Source: Euptelea pleiosperma (taxonomy: Eukaryota > Streptophyta > Magnoliopsida > Ranunculales > Eupteleaceae). From it: 64,000 bases of DNA. This document shows, in pieces, positions 1 through 10,379 of this stretch (positions are counted from its first letter, which is position 1; each line of letters opens with the position of its first letter). Both the position numbers and the translations under genes were made by a program. The notes beneath the pieces are model-generated. The model saw only the letters and a program-made list of their open reading frames with translations, ran no database searches and was not told the origin of the DNA. The stretch is from positions 11,471,248-11,535,247 of the forward strand of contig CM068551.1 in the NCBI GenBank assembly GCA_035048495.1. The letters are read 5' to 3'.

Positions 1-1477
1 CTTCGTTGGGGATGAGGACAAGGAAGCTCGATTTCAGGCCAGAGAGAACCTTCCCGCATCCAAAGAAGTAAACCACCACAGAACTCATATCGGGGCTGAC
101 TATATTCCATCATGCACGGAAGAAATAGCCTTGAAAACCATCAGGCCCTGAAGCACTATCAGCATTGAGGTTAAAAACAACATCCTTTACTTCTGAGGCA
201 TCCAGAATGTGAGTTAGGAAGGCATTATCTTCATTGGAGACCAAGGAGGGAATAAGATTTATGATGTCCTCATGCATAGCACAAGGATGGTATTTGAATT
301 TGTTTTGGAAAAAGTCAGCAAGATGATTCTTGATATCATCTTGGTCGGTAAATCGAGATCCATCTTCAGAGTAAATCTCTTGGATAAGGGAGTGGGCCCT
401 TCTGATGTTCGTCATAGTGTGGAAAAGGTCGTGTTATGGTCTCCTTCCTTGAGCCACCTAATTAATACGAGACTTTTGTTTCCAAAGGGACTCTTCCTAG
501 AGCTGGGATATAGAGATTGATTTTTCTTTGGAAGCAATGTCGTTAGCAAGAGAGTGGTTGAGAGGATCATCTTCAAGTTGGGATTGAAGGTTGCCAAGTT
601 CCTTTATAGATTTTCTCAGGTTGGCCCCAATACTACCCACTTCATTCTTGTTCTAGAGTTTCAAAGTAGCTTTGAAGTTTTCAGCTTTTGATTGATAATG
701 AAGATAGGATTGCCCAAGATCTCCCTACTCCAGCATTGTTGAACAATATTTAGGAAGTTGGTGTGGGAAAGCCAGAATTTCATGAATCTAAAGGGAGTGT
801 TGATAGGCTTAGGAATAAGAGGGCCCTCCCCAACCAGAGGAGAATGATCAAAGTGGATCCTCAGCAAGATTCTGAATTTCCAGCCAGGGAATTTGGAGTG
901 CCAAACAAGGTTGTAGAACATGTGGTCTAAAAGACTAAGGATTTTGCGTCTACCAAGTTGTTTGTTAGTCCAAGAGAATCGAATACCAGATTTGGGGGTT
1001 TTCAATAGATTGCAGGCATCCAAAAAGCTCCAGAATTCTCGCATCGATCTAGAGAGAGGAGGTCATCCATTCGAAGTACAGCATTAAAGTCACCCATAAC
1101 GACCCACGGTCTTCCATCAAGAGAAAATTGTGAGAGATCAATCCAGAGACTTCTTCTTTCAGCAGTGGTGCATTTAGCATGAATTACTGAAACCAAGCAA
1201 TTGGAGTACTCAACCGTGATCTGTGGATATTGGAAGAATATAGCACCGTCGGCTTAGGCAGGTTAGATTTCCAAAGAATCCATATATTTCCCACTTGATC
1301 AGGGCTATCATTAGAGATAAAGTCTTTGTCCAGGTGAGGACCTAGGAGGGAGATTGCATGGTCTCATAAGAGGTTCTGCAATACCAATCAGGTCAGGTTT
1401 GTTCTCAAAGACAAGTTTGTTTAACGATCTTGTTGTGTTAGCATTTTCCAAACCTCTAGCATTCCAATTTAGAACAT
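1..1477 (-). pseudogene. L1-type LINE ORF2, endonuclease and start of RT, degraded and cut by window edge
   Basis: Reading leftward from the ATG at 1477, the product starts MNVLNWNARGLENANTTRSL, the usual opening of a plant L1 ORF2 apurinic endonuclease. The endonuclease motif GDFNAVL lies near 1100 and SLLDHMFYN...DHSPL near 860-930. The RT-leading segment SASGPDGFQGYFF lies near 110-150. Stops and frameshifts break the frame near 1300 and 1200, so it is not functional. The window begins inside the RT, so the palm and zinc-binding C-terminus are outside. ORF2 would nick target DNA and reverse-transcribe LINE RNA. The family call is secure; the precise clade is inferred. Confidence 0.85.
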
Positions 1478-1505
1478 TCATAAGGAATCAATAAGAAAGG
1501 GAGAA

Positions 1506-1621
1506 CTAGGAAGAGGTACCTCGGGAGGCCTTGTTCCTAGATCTGGATCTTGTTAGTGGTGGAGAGAATTGCAGTGGTAACTGAATTCTGGCAACAGTAG
1601 GTTTAGCCTTGTCAGACTTGC
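1506..1621 (-). pseudogene. LINE segment upstream of ORF2, C-terminal end of a putative ORF1
   Basis: An open minus-strand segment ending in a stop at 1506-1508, about 30 bases before the ORF2 start, reads KSDKAKPTVARIQLPLQ followed by a basic Arg/Ser stretch. Its position directly before ORF2 suggests the ORF1 C-terminus of the same LINE. The left LTR of a Copia element begins at 1622. The remainder should therefore continue beyond 7642, but I could not prove the continuity. Confidence 0.45.
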
Positions 1622-2147
1622 TGCCAACAGTATATATGGAAGAGAGAATCAGAAACCGTCTGAGTTACGTGGCCCAATACGTGCCCACGTCACAGAGAAA
1701 CGGTCGCCCACGAATCTGCGCACAACAGCTAGCAGATAAGGAATAAGTCAAGGTAAGTGAAAAGATAATTATTAAATAATTAAATTAATTAAATAAATTT
1801 TGTGTAAAAAGATAGGCGCGTGTGTGTCGCACGCATGACATGACACGGCTCGGCTCAACTAAGCACGGCAAGGCGTGCAAGCGGCACGCGCGTGTGTATT
1901 TTTTCAAGATGCATGGTTGTGCCCAATGGGCACAAAACTTGGACGCCCAAGGGCTCCAAACACTAAAGCCAACTTTGTCCTATATAAACTCTTTCAATCT
2001 CTTGTTGCTCTCTGATGTGGGATTATACAAAGAGAGAAAGGAGAATAAAGTGTAAAGGGGCTGCCACTAAAAGACGAAAAACTTTTAGTAAAAGGCATCT
2101 AGCCAAAAAGACATAAAATGGTAGTTTAATAATTAAAATTATCAACA
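1622..2147 (-). repeat. 3' LTR of the Copia element
   Basis: 526 bp repeating 7138-7642, with shared blocks around the CCGTCTGAGTTACGTGGCCC motif and the AGAGAGAAAGGAGAATAAAG block. A polypurine tract (minus strand TTAGTTGGGGAT) lies immediately inside at about 2148-2165. It differs from its partner by scattered substitutions and small indels, so insertion was not recent. Confidence 0.85.
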
Positions 2148-2174
2148 ATCCCCAACTAATTTTAATAATAAACA

Positions 2175-2860
2175 AAATAAAATATTCTTTGGCAAAGAGA
2201 ACAGTTGGAAGTTGTTCCAGAGTTAATAAGTAAAGCATTCACTGATTCTACTACAGTTCTATTTTTGCGTTCAGCAACCCCATTCATTTCTGGTGATACC
2301 TAATGATTCTACATGTTTACCAAATTCTGAAGAACAATATTCCATTCCTCTATCACTTCTTAATCTCTTAAGTTTCTTATTTAATTAATTTTCAATTTCT
2401 GTCAAATATATTTCGAACATGCTAAATGCCTCACTTTTATTTTTCATTAAGTATATATATGTGAACTTAGAGTGATCATCTATGAAAGTTATGCAATATC
2501 TTTTTCCTCCACGAGTAAGAATCCCATCTAACTCACAAATATCAGTGTGAACTAGTTCTAATAGTTCAATTTTTCTTTCCACAGTTTTATGAGGTTTCTT
2601 AGTCATTTTTGCTTGACTACAGATTTCACATTTTTCAAAATCATTGTGTTCGAGGTTTGAAATATAACCTCAGTTACTCATATTTTTTCATATTTTCTGT
2701 TCACATGACATAGTCTAGAATGCAAAATATTAAAAGAAGACAGAATATAAACAGAAGCGTTATTGATGTTCACAACATTCACTTTGAACATATCCTCACA
2801 TGCATAACCCTTTCCCACAAACAAACTATTTTTGGTTATTACATATTGGTCAGCCCCAAT
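2175..2860 (-). pseudogene. Copia GAG-pre-integrase and integrase core fragment
   Basis: From 2860 leftward the frame gives a GAG-pre-integrase zinc finger (HSRLCHVN) and then an integrase core with LVHTDICELD, FIDDHSKFTYIY and LRSDRGMEYCSSEF, followed out of frame by GVAERKNRT. The three acidic catalytic positions are recognisable but the frame is broken in several places. The coding part stops about 30 bases before the left LTR; nothing of RT or RNase H remains. It continues the protease fragment at 4396-4827, from which the hAT insertion at 2861-4387 separates it. Confidence 0.8.
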
Positions 2861-3114
2861 TAGGGGTGTCAATCCGGCCCTCTTGTAAGGGGGCCCGGCC
2901 CTACCCTACCCTTTTGAAAGCCCTAAATAGAGGGCTTTTAAATAAATTTCAAGCCCTTAGGGCCAGGCAGGGCCTAAATATATAAGGCCCTTCTAAATAA
3001 GGGCCGGGCTAGGGTCACACTCAAGGGGGCCTGGCCCTACCCGGCCCTTAGCGAATCATCTATGTTATATTTATTATTTTTAAATTATATTCTATAAAAT
3101 AAGGCATATAGTAG

Positions 3115-3300
3115 ATCTTTTTTTTTGCAAATCAAACTGATATTTGGTATATAGGTCCACCTAGGGATAGGACAAACATCCATACTATTAGTGGTCTCTA
3201 AGAGTATGCCAAGTAGCTTATATGATGAGGGATGTGGGTGCGTCAGACAACTTGGACTGTGAAGGGGCATTTAATGAGGGATGTTTTTGCCTTTAAATGT
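3115..3300. repeat. Partial copy of inverted-repeat family A
   Basis: It contains the family signature of a ggtatataggtccacctagggata-like block followed by catccatac and ctctaagagt. One arm only is present, nested in the hAT element. The same family recurs at 5165, 9680, 34160, 34975, 43905, 44430 and 45225. Confidence 0.55.
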
Positions 3301-4200
3301 AGAGAGGCTTTTAATTGTGACATCTGTGGGTGGCACTACCCGTTGTTTCTTTATAATAGTATAGATTAGAATATAATATGAAATAAAATTATAAGAAAAT
3401 GACTTTTTGACTTAATTCATGCCAAACTAACTTTTTTTACTTATAAGTTGGTGTTTCACCAAACGAACTATTGCTTCCAGATGACAACTTTTAAATTTAG
3501 CAACTTAATTTAGAAGTTACTTTTTGCTTCCACTGGTTTGTCAACCAGGCCCTAAGTTATCTAAAGTGTCCAACTAATAATGAGAGATCTAAGCTACCAA
3601 GGAAATCAAACCTTCTTTTTGAAAAACAAAACATCTATATAACAAAACAGGGAAGTTGTGACCCCCTCTTATCCGGCATCATAAAGGATGGCCGAGATCT
3701 TGTCCTCCAATTGGACGGTGGATCTCAGCCACTCACACCCGATTTTGGCAAATGCTTTGTCAGGGAATGCCGGGGGGCACGAGCCACCCACTAGTACAAA
3801 ATAAAAGGGGAAAACCGGTTGGCATGGTCTCCAGGTTTCCTTAGGTACACACGTCACAACGTTATTAGTGTTGGATACTACAATTATCCTAAAAAAAAAT
3901 ACAATTTTAGGCCATTTCCCAACAATTGAGACATTCAAAAATTATTATCAACCCAAAATCGTTCTTATTTTGAAAATTTTTAGAATGGTTCAAAATCTTT
4001 CTAAAATGACTTTTTTCTTGTGTAAATTTATAATATATCATTTATTTTATCGAGGTTTTTAGAAAGATTAGAAGGTTCATTTTCATTTTTAAAATTATGA
4101 TCATTCATTGAAAAATCTATATAGATTAAACCAAGGAAACACGTTACCAAGCCAAGTGCATTATTAAAGCATCCACTTTTTCTCTAAAAAAATTTATATT
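3301..4200. other. Internal AT-rich filler of the hAT element
   Basis: No open frame longer than about 90 codons and no recognisable protein. Contains a short hAT-like scar (CTTATAAGTTGGTGTTTCACC...GGTTTGTCAACCAGGCCC around 3440-3555) that may be another small insertion. Confidence 0.4.
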
Positions 4201-4395
4201 TTTTCATAATTTTCTTCTAAGCCCTGGCCCTACCCTGACCCGGCCCTGGCCTTTGAGGGTAGGGATAGGGCCTAGTTGGTTCAGGCCCTCTAAGGGCTAG
4301 GGCCGGGCTAGGGCCTCACCTTTATAAGTAAGGATAGGGCTAGGGTCGGGCTAGGCCCTACCCTGACCCGGCCCTTTGACAGCCCTAGCCCCAAT

Positions 4396-4827
4396 GGTCT
4401 GATTGAACCCAGCCTTGTTTAACAGATAGCCCGAAACCAGATTCTTTCGGATCTCTGGAGTGTGCAAAACATCCTTTAAGATAAGGATTCTGCCTGAAGT
4501 GAACCTCAGCTCTACATCTCCAAATCCAAGGACCTGGGTAGTGTCAGAGTCTCCGAGAAGCACTTTCTTGTCCTCAGAGGACGAGTAGGTCTTGAACCAG
4601 TTCCTGTCATGGCAGACATGTCGAGATGCTCCAGTGTTTATCCACCACCCATCACACCCACTGAGTATATTAACCTCAGTGATCATCACCACAAGTAGTT
4701 CATCGGTTACATTAGCCTGTGGAGCAGACTTCCAGAGTTTGCATACACGTTCTGTATGCCCAAGCTTATTGCACACATAACAGGCGACTTTAGAGAAGTC
4801 TCGTATCTGTCCTTGAGGTGGTGGACC
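4396..4827 (-). pseudogene. Copia gag zinc knuckle and protease
   Basis: The minus-strand frame carries a CCHC knuckle (CYVCNKLGHTERVC) and then the retropepsin motif WWINTGASRHVC, followed by the flap-like LKDVLHTPEIRKNLVSG. The catalytic triad reads Asn-Thr-Gly rather than Asp-Thr-Gly, so the protease would be inactive. The frame joins the gag at 5875-6722 and the pre-integrase at 2860 once the two hAT insertions are removed. Confidence 0.85.
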
Positions 4828-5866
4828 CTCTATAGTCAAGGCGCACTAAGGCGCGCACCTGAGGCGCAAGGTGCACCTAAGGCGCCTTGAAATGGTCAAG
4901 GCGAAGCACCTTTAGTAAGGCACACGCCTTAAGATTTTAGGCGCGCGCCTCAGCCAAGACGCAAGGCGCGCGCCTCACTAAAATAACTATTTTTTTTAAA
5001 TATTAAAAATAAAAAAATCCTTATTCCTAATATTACCCCAAAATCCTTTAACTAATTTTCTTTTATTTTTTGATTTTTTTTACTTTGTAGGGGTGTTTTG
5101 TTCATTCAACATTTTAACATTTCAACTTGTGAAAGAAAAAATTTGATGATGGTGGACATCATAAAAGTTGATGACGGACCAACAATGTGAGCCACGTGGC
5201 ATACTACTAGAGGCTATTGACCGTATGCATATTTGGGCTATCCCTAGATGGGCTTACAAGACACAATGGGTATGATTAGTGATTCCTAACCTTTAAATCT
5301 GAGTACCCCAATAAATGCTAGAAATCCACAGTTGAAAATAATCCATGAAAAAGACTAATACAACGAACATAAATTACTAATCATGACGAATTTTGGTATG
5401 TAGGTCCAACTAGGGATGGGCAAATTTTATGGCTTTTTGATTACTTGTTTTGTATTTAGATAATGACAATGTTAACTATAACCTATGATACTCGAATACC
5501 TGTACCCCCCATCGTACCAGTGCCGACACGGATACATGTATGGGACACAATACCAACATGTATCCCGGACATATCCATCATATATGCTGATATTTCTTAA
5601 AAAAATAAAATTTAAGTAATAAATGAACGATTAGGTGCGTCATTTTCTGGTAAATTTTTAAAAATAATAGAAAAATGACAAGTTCTTTATATTATATTTA
5701 TGTGGCCTAATGATTATTTGTTTTGTTATTTTATGATATTATTTTTCTAAGTTTTTTAATATTTTTATTATAATTTTTAACATTGCGCCTCACTTCAGTC
5801 AGGCGCGCGCCTCAAGCTCCAGGGGTCCTAGCGCCTTAAGTGCGCTTTGCGCTCTTAACTACCTTG
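4828..5866. mobile_element. Non-autonomous hAT element with AAGGCGCGCGCC subterminal repeats
   Basis: Flanked by a perfect 8-bp duplication GGTGGACC (4820-4827 and 5867-5874). The left end reads CTCTATAGTCAAGGCGCAC; the right end, reverse-complemented, reads CAAGGTAGTTAAGAGCGC. Both ends are dense in GGCGC, GCGCGCC and CCTTAAG motifs. The interior (5450-5800) is homologous in inverted orientation to 31060-31300, inside a second family member that still holds transposase remnants. No coding capacity of its own. Confidence 0.88.
5165..5430. repeat. Inverted-repeat family A copy
   Basis: Begins near GAGCCACGTGGCAT, passes through GACCGTATGCATATTTGGGC and CCCTAGATGGGCTTAC, and ends with an inverted arm TTTTGGTATGTAGGTCCAAC. 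Nested in the hAT element at 4828-5866. Confidence 0.6.
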
Positions 5867-5874
5867 GGTGGACC

Positions 5875-6722
5875 ATTTCTCTGGTTCTAGCCCTGAAACT
5901 GGTTCTGGCCCTGAAAATTCTTACGGTTCTAGTTATGAACTTGAAACTGGTTCTGTACCTGAAAGTGTTTCTGGTTCCGGTTCAGAAACTGATTCTGGCT
6001 CTTCTTGTTCTTCAAAGTCTTTTTGTTTGGTTTCAGATGAACATGTGACTTGAATGGTTTATCGGTCAGTGCATTCACTTTCCCTGACTGTTGGTAGTCA
6101 TCTTTCTGATCTTGAAGCCGAGCTTCCTCTTCAATTCGGAATCGGGCGATCAGACTCTCCATCGTGAACTCCTTTGATTTGTGTTGAAGAGTGTTCCTGA
6201 AATCCTTCCAAGAGGGGGCAGTTTGTCAATCAAGACTGCCACTTGAAATTGCTCATCAATGAGCATGCCCTCTGAAAGTATTTCATGAACAATCTTTTGG
6301 AGTTCATGAGTTTGAGAGATGATGGGTTTATTATCTACCATCATGTACCTCAAGTACCTGCTGACAGCGTATTTCTTTGATCCGACTTCCTCAATATCAT
6401 ACTTCTTTTGTAATGCTTCCCAAACGTCCTTGGCTGCGTTGTATGTCCCATAATAGTCATATAGGTCATCAGCTAGGACGTTTAGGATGTAGTTCTTACA
6501 CACAAAGTCATCATCTATAACCTTCTTGGTTAAGTACGATTTGGAAGGTTCATGTTCTTCGATCTCAGTTTCGATTGTTGCCTATCAGACAATACATAAG
6601 CTACCTTCATCATGGTTAGGTAGAAAAATATTTTGTCTTCATCTCTTAAAATGTAACCCTTCTAACTTGAAAGGTTTGTTGTTATCAGACGGGAAAGGAA
6701 TGCGTACATCCGATTCGGCCAT
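5875..6722 (-). pseudogene. Copia gag (UBN2-type capsid)
   Basis: Starts at the ATG at 6722 (MAESDVRIPFPSDNNKPFKLEG) and carries the capsid segment with DLYDYYGTYNAAKDVWEALQ and a DNKPIISQTHELQ block, typical of plant Copia gag. At least two stops occur early (near 6640 and 6580), and frame changes occur near 6190 and 5930. The C-terminus is a Gln/Asn/Phe-rich repeat (QNQF) that degenerates toward the hAT insertion. Gag would assemble the virus-like particle; this copy cannot. Confidence 0.8.
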
Positions 6723-7137
6723 GAAGAGAGTATGGATAACGCCTCAAAATTGTTGTTCTAGATTTGCGTGAACAATAAATAAATAGAAGATCCGATTCGG
6801 TACCATTTTCGCTTTCCAAAATTAACTACGTTGAACTCACTGTATTTTTGCAAAATTGAACAAACGTGGAGATCAGAGATGAGGCGCGGACCAGGTTGCT
6901 CTCTTTAAGGCGTTTCACGGCTTTACAGGAAAATTTTCCGATGTAGCAGTGTACTGCCACGACGCCCCTAGGATACAACAGCCCAGTCTCCGAATTACTA
7001 TAAATCTCAAACTTCTGCACTAAGTATGAGAATCGGAACCAAATAACCTCTTTGCCCAAGAACAGAAAAGGAAAAAAACGCAAAAGAAGAAAACAGTAAT
7101 GTTTCTGTGCGTATGTTGCTTGTTGTGTTTACTGTGA

Positions 7138-7642
7138 TGTAACAACAATTTATATAGAAGAGAGAATTAGAAACCGTCTGAGTTACGTGGCCCAATACGT
7201 GCCCGCGTCACAGAGAAACGGTCGCCCACGAATCTGCTCACAACGGCTAGCAGATAAGGAATAAGTCAAGGTAAGTGAAAAGATAATTATTAAATAATTA
7301 AATTAATTAATAATTAATTAAATAAAATTTTGTGTAAAAAGATAGGCACGCATGTGCTGCACGCATGCATGACACAATACGGCGCATGCATGTGTTTTTT
7401 CAAGATGCATGGCTATGCCCAATGGGCACAAAACTTGGATGCCCAAGGGCTCCAAACACTAAAGCCAACTTTGTCCTATATAAACTCTTTCAATCTCTTG
7501 TTACTCTCCGACATGGGATTATACAAAGAGAGAAAGGAGAATAAAGTGTAAAGGGGCTGCTACTAAAAGGTGAAAAACTTTTAGTAAAAGGCATCTAGCC
7601 AAAAAAACATAAAAGGTAGTTTAATAATTAAAATTACCAACA
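7138..7642 (-). repeat. 5' LTR of the Copia element
   Basis: 505 bp, partner of 1622-2147. On the minus strand it begins TGTTGGTAATTTTAATT and contains a likely TATA region (CTTTATATAGGACAAAG, minus strand near 7477-7490). No clear primer-binding site could be read just inside it. Confidence 0.82.
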
Positions 7643-8445
7643 ATTTTCGATGGTGGGGAGTGTAAACTCACCAACATGGTCATCTAAAGGATTAAGTGAG
7701 GGGGGGACAAAGGAATGGACGCAGTCGCAGGCCTCCTCGTTTGCCTCACAAAGGAAGGGGAGACCTCCTGGACCTTTGTGTCTTCTTCTTTTCCTCTGTC
7801 TTCAATAGACATGGGAATTCACATGGGGATCACCACGCAGAGCTTGCAGTCAAACGCAGCGAGCAGGACATTGCACTTCCGATCATTTTTCTAATTGATT
7901 TTGTAGATAGACTCCTGAACTTCCTTCACCTTCTTCGACAAATAAGTAGGAGCTCCAAGATCCTTGATCTCTGCACAAAAAAAAAAGTAAACATAAAGAG
8001 ATGAAGTAGAGCTATATGAACAAAAACGAGTTGCAATAGAAAGGATAGGTCAGACGCCTTATAGAGGTCTTTCCACTCACATCATGGCCATGGGGGTGTT
8101 TCCAGTTGTGGGATGCTCAAGTCAAAGGCTCAATCACTGAAGATGACTAAGGGATCCTTATCCCAATCCTTATTTGAACCGTGCGTGTCCGAAAGAGTGT
8201 AGAAGTTCGATTAAGCAAAGGCGCTTGAGAAGCTCTTCAGAGAGTTGAGTTCTTTCGCAATTTTCACAAGAGCAAAAGGTGAAAGACCCAGAGATAAAAA
8301 TCTCTATTATAGAGCCAAGAATTTTTACCCTAGGCTAGAAAAACTAGCATTACGATAATTGCGTCAAACAGTTCAAGCGAGAAAACAATTGTTACTTGTG
8401 CGAGGGTATGCATGGTCCGCAGATCGACAAATACTCCGAGATCTC
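7643..8445. other. Unassigned spacer between Copia LTR and hAT element, possible LINE continuation
   Basis: On the minus strand a stretch ending near 7895 follows an acceptor-like poly-T/GTGCAG and reads EIKDLGAPTYLSKKVKEVQE before a stop. Another short open segment at 8190-8275 reads ALVKIAKELNSLKSFSSAF. I recognise neither. The part near 7690-7830 is rich in charged residues and could be the missing ORF1 portion of the LINE at 1-1621. No confident gene. Confidence 0.3.
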
Positions 8446-8489
8446 TAGGGGATCCGGTCCATGAGATGGACCCATGGTTCGAAGTCTCG

Positions 8490-8665
8490 GGCGATCCCGA
8501 GTTGGATCGGGCGATCCATACCGGGATCGGAGCCAACCGAGACAAAAATCCCATGTTTGTCTCGATTCACATTGGATCGTCCGATCCAGAGACTTGGATC
8601 GGTTGGATCGCCCTTTGGATCGGTTGGATCGGGCGATCCAACCGAGTTAGACCGATCCAACTCGG
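8490..8665. repeat. 5' subterminal GGATCG/CGATCC array
   Basis: More than a dozen GGATCG or CGATCC hexamers occur in about 175 bp, often paired as GGATCGGGCGATCC or GGATCGGTTGGATCG. hAT transposases bind repeated subterminal motifs; that this is such an array is inferred from position at the inverted end and from the matching array at 14345-14575. Overlapping open frames across this block are by-products of the repeat. Confidence 0.75.
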
Positions 8666-9679
8666 CGAGTTGAACCAGCGGCGAAAACGTTATAAAACTC
8701 GATTTTTTTTTCTATTTTTCCATCTTTTTCACTCGTTTTCCTCCCCTTTCCTCCTCCAACCCTTCTTAGAACCTAAAATTAGCTTGAAAGTGGTAGATCA
8801 ACCTTCGAAACACTTAGATCCATGAAGATCGAAGGTTTTGGTTGAAATTTCTTCAAATTGGGTTGAAAATTCGGCGAGTTTTGGGCGAGATCCGGCTAGA
8901 TCCGGCGAGATCCAACACTTTTAGTAGGTAAATCTCTTCCAAATATATGTATATTTATCTTTTGCTTCAAATCTTGCTAAATTATTGAGAATCTTGTTCA
9001 ATTGTTCATGTTTGAGTAAAATAACATGTTTTTTTTTTTTTTTTTTTAAATTTGTTTGTGTAAATCTGATTATATGTTGTTTTTTGTTTTAATCTTATAA
9101 CCATTGTTGAGAATCTGGAGATAAGATTCATGTTTAATGAAAAATGTAATTTTTTTTTATTTTTTCTTATTTATTTTGATAAAATACATGTATTTATTTT
9201 TATAAAATACATGTAATTTTTTTATGTGATAAAAAATAAATAATATTTTTGTAAAATAATACACACAAAAATGATCTTGACTCTTGTGTACAGAAAACAT
9301 CAAAGATGGATTCAAAACATTGTGAAAAATCTTATATTTTCTTTTATTTTTTGGTATTTTTATTTTTGTTTTATTAAAAATATGAAATATTTTGAAAATT
9401 TTCAAAAAATAATGGGTATTCTATATTTCTAATTTCTTTGCTTTTGATTATTCTTCATAGATAAAATTTGGTCATGTGTAGCATTTTTCTTTGTGGAGCG
9501 TGTGATGTGGATCCAATCAGGTGCTGCCATTTGTATATGGAAAGTGAAATAATGTGATTTGAAGAGAATATTCTCACTTGCCATGTACAAATGACAAGCA
9601 ACCGATTGGGTCTACTACAGATTGTCCCAAAAAAATTGTGCCTTGTAGTTGTAGGAGATATGTTGATAAAGAGGAGTAG

Positions 9680-9975
9680 AACTTTGCTGACCGTCAGCGG
9701 TCAGCAAAGTTACTTATTATCGCACACCATATGAGCTATATGACAGATTCTTAGAGAGTTCTGACCTTATGGATCTTTGGCCCAACCATCTAAGGGTTGG
9801 ATTGGAGTAGTTTTTATATGTTGATTTTCAACCCGTAGAATTTGAGCAATATTGACCATTATTTGGGGTACAAAGATCCAAAGGTTATAGGTCCATATAA
9901 AGAGGTTAATTTTTGGTCTGTAGGTCCATCTAAGGATCGGCCAAACTCATATTGTTGGCGTCAGCAAAGTACTAC
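9680..9975. mobile_element. Inverted-repeat family A element with a hairpin end
   Basis: The left end is a perfect hairpin (9680-9711): AACTTTGCTGACCG, a TCAG loop, then its exact reverse complement. The right end near 9960 ends CGTCAGCAAAGTACT, giving an inverted terminal partner. The middle carries the family A text (TTTGGCCCAACCATCTAAGG...TTGACCATTATTTGGGGTACAAAGATCC...TTTTTGGTCTGTAGGTCCATC). It is nested in the 5' leader of the hAT element. Confidence 0.65.
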
Positions 9976-10379
9976 TCGATAAAAATGTAATTTTGTCAGA
10001 ATTAAAGAGTAAATAATCATTTCATGGAATGATATCATATTACGCATGCTATTATATTATATTAAAATTTTTGTGTAAGTGTAAATAATTTTTATGTTCT
10101 GTTTTTTTTTTTTTTTAAGAGTTCTTGTGTACTCAAGTTGAGAGAGAATATTATTAACTTGTATTTTTAAAATTTTTGTTTTGAATAAATCTTGTATTTT
10201 TCTTCTATTTGTTTGTATTTAGGATTTTTACATTTTTCTTTTAAAATGTAAAATGTTTTAAATAATTTTTTATCTTATTAAATTTTTATTATTAAATGTT
10301 TTGTTATCTTGATATTAATGTGGCATTATAGCAGATTTACCTCAACTTCAAGTGGTCTATAAAGACAAATTTACAAAAT

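Larger units (their letters stand above)
2861..4387. mobile_element. Non-autonomous hAT element with GGGCCGGGC subterminal repeats
   Basis: The left end TAGGGGTGTCAA and right end TTTGACAGCCCTA form terminal inverted repeats (TIRs), flanked by a perfect 8-bp duplication GCCCCAAT (2853-2860 and 4388-4395). Both sides of the insertion are Copia coding sequence that rejoins when it is removed. The subterminal regions (2875-3050 and 4220-4375) are packed with GGCCCGGCCCTACCC / GGGCCGGGCTAGGGC motifs in both orientations. No transposase remains. An inverted-repeat element fragment (3115-3300) lies inside. Confidence 0.9.
1622..7642 (-). mobile_element. Copia LTR retrotransposon, internally deleted, carrying two hAT insertions
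   Basis: Two direct repeats (1622-2147 and 7138-7642) bound a minus-strand Copia interior in the order gag, zinc knuckle, protease, GAG-pre-integrase and integrase. The sequence then jumps to a polypurine tract next to the left LTR, so RT and RNase H are missing altogether. Two hAT-type elements sit inside (2861-4387 and 4828-5866); removing them makes the coding order contiguous. I did not find a matching 5-bp target duplication (CTTGC on the left, ATTTT on the right). Either the exact ends are off by a few bases or the flanks have rearranged. It is non-autonomous. Confidence 0.85.

Noticed and set aside
7696..8554. Possible host or organelle-derived exons
   Set aside because: Short open pieces with acceptor-like sequence are present, but I recognised no family and could not join them in phase.
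8412..8825. Overlapping open frames on both strands
   Set aside because: Generated by the GGATCG/CGATCC array at the hAT end.
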